Below, in pieces: positions 60,742 to 64,000 of a DNA stretch of 64,000 nt (position 1 is its first letter; each line of letters opens with the position of its first letter). The stretch lies in contig CP108521.1 in assembly GCA_035999765.1 (NCBI GenBank), forward strand, positions 5,890,001 to 5,954,000, given 5' to 3'. Source of the DNA: Streptomyces sp. NBC_01231. GTDB lineage: Bacteria > Actinomycetota > Actinomycetes > Streptomycetales > Streptomycetaceae. The notes beneath the pieces were generated by a model. That model was not told the DNA's origin. It ran no database searches and saw only the letters and a list, made by a program, of their open reading frames with translations. The position numbers and the translations under genes are program-made.

Positions 60742-63258
60742 ATGGACGACTGCATCCGAGTCAACGGCGCCCGTCTGCACAATCTCAAGAACGTCAACCT
60801 CGCGATACCCAAGAACAAGCTGGTCGTGCTGACCGGTCTGTCCGGTTCCGGCAAGTCCACGCTCGCTCTCGACACCCTGCACCAGGAGGGGCAGCGCCAG
60901 TACATGGAGTCGCTGGGCATGGTCACCGCCTTCGTGAGCCGGCCCTCGGTGGACTCCATCACCGGCCTCTCCCCGTCGATCAGCGTCGACCAGCACCCGT
61001 CCAACCGCAGCCCCCGCTCCACGGTCGGCACGGTCACCGAGGTGTTCACCTACCTGCGACTGCTGTGGTCGCGGATCGGGGTGCGCCCGTGTCCGGGATG
61101 CGGGGAGAGCGTCCCGCCCTCGCACTCCTCCGCGTCCGGCACCGAGTTCGACGAGGACGAGGAGGGCGAGCGGTTCCCCTGTCCGCACTGCGCCACCCCG
61201 GTGCCCGAACTGGTGATGGGCTCCTTCTCCTTCAACAAGCCCGCCGGTGCCTGCCCGGCCTGCACCGGTCTCGGCGAGGTGTTCCGGGCCGACGTACGAC
61301 GGCTGGTCGACGGCACCCGCCCGGTCGCCGCAGGCGGGGTCCTCGGCTGGCACCCGAAGGCCGCCGAACGCAACATCGAGGTGCTGAAGGCGGCGGCCGC
61401 CCACTACGGGCTCGCCTTCGACGCGCAGGCCCCCTACGACGAACTCGACGCCACCCAACGGGACCTGCTCCTGTACGGCGTCGAGAGCCCCGAGTTCCGC
61501 GAGCGGTTCCCCGGCGTCGAGCCGCCCGCCACCGTGCTCGCGGGCCGGTTCGAGGGTGTGGTGACGGCGTTGATGCGGCGGTACGCCGACCGCATCGAGG
61601 ACGCCGAGTACCGGGAACGGACCGAGAAACAGGCGCTGGTGAAGGGGGGCTGCGGGGCGTGCGGGGGCAGCCGGCTGCGGCCTGAGAGCCGCGCGGTCAC
61701 CGTGCACGGCCTGACGATCGTCGAGGCGGCGCGTCTTCCGCTCGACGAACTCGCGCTCTGGCTGGGCGGGTTGAAGGAGCGCGTCACCCCCGACGAGTGG
61801 CTGTTCGTGGAGCCCGTCGTCGCCGACCTCACTGAGCGGGTACGGCGCCTGGTCGACGTCGGCGTCGGATACCTCACCCTCGACCAGGCGACGCCGAGCC
61901 TGTCCGCGGGCGAGACCCAGCGACTGCGGCTGGCCGCCCTGCTGGGCTCCGGTCTCACGGGTGTGCTGTACGTCCTGGACGAACCGACCATCGGCCTGCA
62001 CCCGGCGGACACCGCCCGCCTCGTCCACGTCCTGCGCGGGCTGCGCGACCTGGGCAACACGGTCCTGGTGATCGAGCACGACCTGGACGTGCTGCGGGCA
62101 GCGGACCACGTGGTCGACGTCGGCCCGGGAGCGGGCCGGGACGGCGGCCGGATCGTCGCCGAGGGCACACCGAAGGAGGTGGCGGCGGCGGAGGGTTCAC
62201 CGACCGGGGCGTATCTGTCGGGACGGCTGCCCGCGCCGGTGTCGCGCGGACGCGGACGCGGTGACGCGGCGCTGGTGATCCGGGGTGCCCGGGCCCACAA
62301 CCTCAAGGACGTCACCGTCGGGTTCCCGCTCGGCCGGCTGGTCACGGTCACCGGGCCGTCCGGTTCCGGCAAGTCCACGCTGCTGCTCGACATCCTCGAC
62401 CGGGCCGCCCGCCGGCGCTTCAACGGGGCCGGGGACCGGCCGGGCGAGCACGACGGCATCGACGGCTGGGAGCACCTGGACAAGATCGTCACGGTCGACC
62501 AGGAACCCGTCAGCCGCCTCCCGCGCTCCAACGCGGCCACCTACTCGGAGGCGTTCACCCCGATCCGGGAGGCGTTCGCGGCGCGGGCGGGGGGAGCGCT
62601 CACGCCCGGCCACTTCTCCTTCAACACCGCCGGCGGGCGGTGCGAGCGCTGCGAGGGCGCCGGGGTGCTGTCCGTGCACATGCACTTCCTGCCCGCCGTG
62701 TCGGTGCGCTGCCCCGCCTGCCGGGGCCGCCGCTTCCGGCCCGAGGTGCTGGCGGTCCGCTACGACGGCCACGACATCGCCGAGGTGCTGGAGGCCACCG
62801 TCGACGAGGCGCTGACCCTGTTCAAGGACGTGCCCCCGGTCGCCACCCGGCTGGGCCGCATGGCGGACGTCGGACTCGGCTACCTCCCGCTCGGGCAGCC
62901 CGCCCCCACCCTCTCCGGCGGTGAGGCCCAACGCCTCAAGCTGGCCAAGGAGTTGGGCCGCAAGCCCGGCGCCCGCACCCTCTACCTGCTCGACGAACCG
63001 ACCACCGGCCTGCACGCCGCCGACACCGCCCGCCTCCTCGACGTACTCCAACGCCTCGTCGACGCGGGCCACTCCGTCGTCACCATCGAACACAACCTGG
63101 ACGTGATGCGCGCCTCCGACTGGCTGATCGACCTGGGCCCCGGCGGCGGCAACAGCGGCGGCACGGTGGTCGCGGAGGGAACTCCGGAGGAGGTGGCGGG
63201 GGCGGAGGCCTCACGGACGGGCGGGTTCCTTCAACCCTGCCTCTCCAGCACCGCGTAG
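60742..63258 (+). CDS. UvrA-like excinuclease ATPase (UvrA2/TioU/DrrC type)
   Basis: 838 residues, shorter than housekeeping UvrA (about 950). It has two ABC cassettes: Walker [16 protein letters not shown] and [15 protein letters not shown], signatures [18 protein letters not shown] and [16 protein letters not shown]. Zinc clusters are [20 protein letters not shown] and [19 protein letters not shown]. The UvrB-binding insertion seems reduced. Proteins of this kind give self-resistance to DNA-binding antibiotics (daunorubicin, thiocoraline). No ribosome binding site is seen. The last 28 bp overlap the convergent gene. Confidence 0.92.
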   Translation: MDDCIRVNGARLHNLKNVNLAIPKNKLVVLTGLSGSGKSTLALDTLHQEGQRQYMESLGMVTAFVSRPSVDSITGLSPSISVDQHPSNRSPRSTVGTVTEVFTYLRLLWSRIGVRPCPGCGESVPPSHSSASGTEFDEDEEGERFPCPHCATPVPELVMGSFSFNKPAGACPACTGLGEVFRADVRRLVDGTRPVAAGGVLGWHPKAAERNIEVLKAAAAHYGLAFDAQAPYDELDATQRDLLLYGVESPEFRERFPGVEPPATVLAGRFEGVVTALMRRYADRIEDAEYRERTEKQALVKGGCGACGGSRLRPESRAVTVHGLTIVEAARLPLDELALWLGGLKERVTPDEWLFVEPVVADLTERVRRLVDVGVGYLTLDQATPSLSAGETQRLRLAALLGSGLTGVLYVLDEPTIGLHPADTARLVHVLRGLRDLGNTVLVIEHDLDVLRAADHVVDVGPGAGRDGGRIVAEGTPKEVAAAEGSPTGAYLSGRLPAPVSRGRGRGDAALVIRGARAHNLKDVTVGFPLGRLVTVTGPSGSGKSTLLLDILDRAARRRFNGAGDRPGEHDGIDGWEHLDKIVTVDQEPVSRLPRSNAATYSEAFTPIREAFAARAGGALTPGHFSFNTAGGRCERCEGAGVLSVHMHFLPAVSVRCPACRGRRFRPEVLAVRYDGHDIAEVLEATVDEALTLFKDVPPVATRLGRMADVGLGYLPLGQPAPTLSGGEAQRLKLAKELGRKPGARTLYLLDEPTTGLHAADTARLLDVLQRLVDAGHSVVTIEHNLDVMRASDWLIDLGPGGGNSGGTVVAEGTPEEVAGAEASRTGGFLQPCLSSTA

Positions 63259-63872
63259 TCCGCGAAGCTACGGCGGTAGCGCGGGTGTCGGGTCTCCTGG
63301 GTGTGCCGGCGCTGCCACTCCTCGACCTCGTCCGGGGCCTGGCAGGGGCCCGAACCCGCCCCGCAGTCCGCCTCGTCGCCCGAGACGCAGTAGGCCTCGT
63401 ACTCCGGCTGCGCGGACGCGTCCTGCACGATCGAGTACGGCACGTACCGGAAGATCCGCCGTCCGGCGGCCGGCGTCCCGCCGTGCTCCCGGCCCTGGTG
63501 CTGGCGCAGCAGCACGTTCGCGTCCGTCTCCGCGCTCCCGTCGAAGGCGGCCCGCGCCTCGTCCCGGCGGGTCGCCAACTCCTCGCAGGCCGCGCACCCC
63601 GGCACCGGCGCGGGCGGCCGGCCCATGTCGACCGACTCCAGCGGCGGCGGTGTCCCCGCCCCCTCCCGCGACCGGTCGTTGGCCGCCCGTACGCCCGCGC
63701 TCAGCCGTTCCTCCAGCGTCGCCGCCCGGATCCGCGCCGGGTCCGCCTGCCACTCCCGGCCACCGCCGACGGGGCGCAGCATCACGTACGGGCCGACGCT
63801 GTCCTGGTACTCGCCCACCTTGCGCGTCTGCGGGTCGTAGACGAGCGTTCCCGGTTCCATCCGATCAGGCAT
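63231..63872 (-). CDS. Hypothetical protein, DUF7848-like C-terminus
   Basis: 213 residues. The N-terminal part (EPGTLVYDPQTRKVGEYQD, WQADPARIRAATLEERLSAG) resembles small Streptomyces proteins of the kind encoded beside integrative elements, and a CAACEELATRRDEARAAFDG segment follows. The C-terminal part ([34 protein letters not shown]) resembles a zinc-binding DUF7848-type tail with Cys residues. The function is not known. GGGAG is six bases before the ATG at 63872. It overlaps the 3' end of the uvrA-like gene. Confidence 0.65.
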   Translation of the reverse strand: MPDRMEPGTLVYDPQTRKVGEYQDSVGPYVMLRPVGGGREWQADPARIRAATLEERLSAGVRAANDRSREGAGTPPPLESVDMGRPPAPVPGCAACEELATRRDEARAAFDGSAETDANVLLRQHQGREHGGTPAAGRRIFRYVPYSIVQDASAQPEYEAYCVSGDEADCGAGSGPCQAPDEVEEWQRRHTQETRHPRYRRSFADYAVLERQG

Positions 63873-63984
63873 GTGCAACTCCCGACACCTTCCGTAACTC
63901 TGGGTGTATCGAGCGTCGCGCACGGGAACGGGGCGTTTCAACGTCTGGCGCGTGCCAGTGGGTCTTTGACACGGAGGGGACGCG

Positions 63985-64000
63985 GTGACGCGGCGCAATG
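63985..64000 (+). CDS. Possible start of a further gene running off the window
   Basis: A GTG at 63985 follows GGAGGGG at the proper distance and opens the frame VTRRN to the window end. Only five codons can be seen, so the product cannot be judged. Confidence 0.3.

Overview
The window is a 64 kb piece of a high-GC actinobacterial chromosome, almost certainly Streptomyces. Codon third positions are nearly all G or C, GTG starts are common, translationally coupled ATGA/GTGA junctions abound, and several families are typical of the genus (DUF2637, DUF3558 lipoproteins, DUF6153, TioE-type MerR, the hemL/cytochrome c maturation cluster, class I LysS next to ArgS).

Layout. 1-9.2 kb: a partial PLP aminotransferase, a DUF4253 protein, argS and lysS divergently arranged, a DUF2637 membrane protein and two tandem DUF3558 lipoproteins. 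9.4-13.8 kb: the RNA ligase gene rtcB facing a frameshifted LAGLIDADG endonuclease gene, a GrpB-like protein, two colliding IS remnants and a frameshifted SnoaL/DUF4440 gene; this is a decayed, mobile-element-rich patch. 13.8-23.2 kb: an SDR and a tiny membrane protein, a SnoaL-like protein, a MarR regulator, DoxX, an MFS exporter, an AraC regulator, a flavin monooxygenase/FMN reductase pair and an OmpR/HK two-component system. 23.15-25.0 kb: an IS605-type transposon with divergent tnpA and tnpB lying against the last codons of the kinase. 25.3-33.5 kb: an MHS transporter co-translated with a secreted hydrolase, a PaaX regulator, a copper-linked group (DUF4396, CopZ remnant, two CsoR-type boxes), a TetR/MFS pair, DUF305 and DUF6153. 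33.6-37 kb: HIT protein, APH-like kinase, P-loop kinase, nucleotidyltransferase and a phosphotransferase remnant. 37.3-46.2 kb: a sugar locus (amylo-1,6-glucosidase-like enzyme, LacI, ABC importer, GH13 glucosidase). 46.5-55.2 kb: a hypothetical gene, then hemL, a phosphatase, a deacetylase-like lipoprotein, ResA/CcdA/ResB/CcsB. 55.3-64 kb: an oxygenase, a yeast-type cytosine deaminase and a PucR regulator, a transglutaminase-like protein, a CDP-alcohol phosphatidyltransferase, a TioE-type MerR regulator divergent from a short UvrA-like ATPase, and a hypothetical gene.

How the parts work together. Four regulator/target units can be read from palindromes. The MarR gene and the nearby MFS exporter share a TCTGCG-type palindrome. 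The TetR gene and its divergent exporter share TGAACTGAAC arms. A 20 bp LacI-type operator sits between the debranching-like enzyme and lacI. Two CsoR-type boxes precede the CopZ remnant and DUF4396. The cytochrome c maturation genes downstream of hemL form one coupled run ended by a strong bidirectional terminator. The most interesting leads are: the pairing of an Fcy1-type cytosine deaminase with an isopenicillin N synthase-family 2-oxoglutarate oxygenase; the TnpB element with a readable right-end RNA scaffold; a small GC-rich palindrome that has entered the coding sequences of both lysS and tnpA without breaking frame; the broken homing endonuclease next to rtcB; and an RBS-masking hairpin in front of the deacetylase-like lipoprotein.
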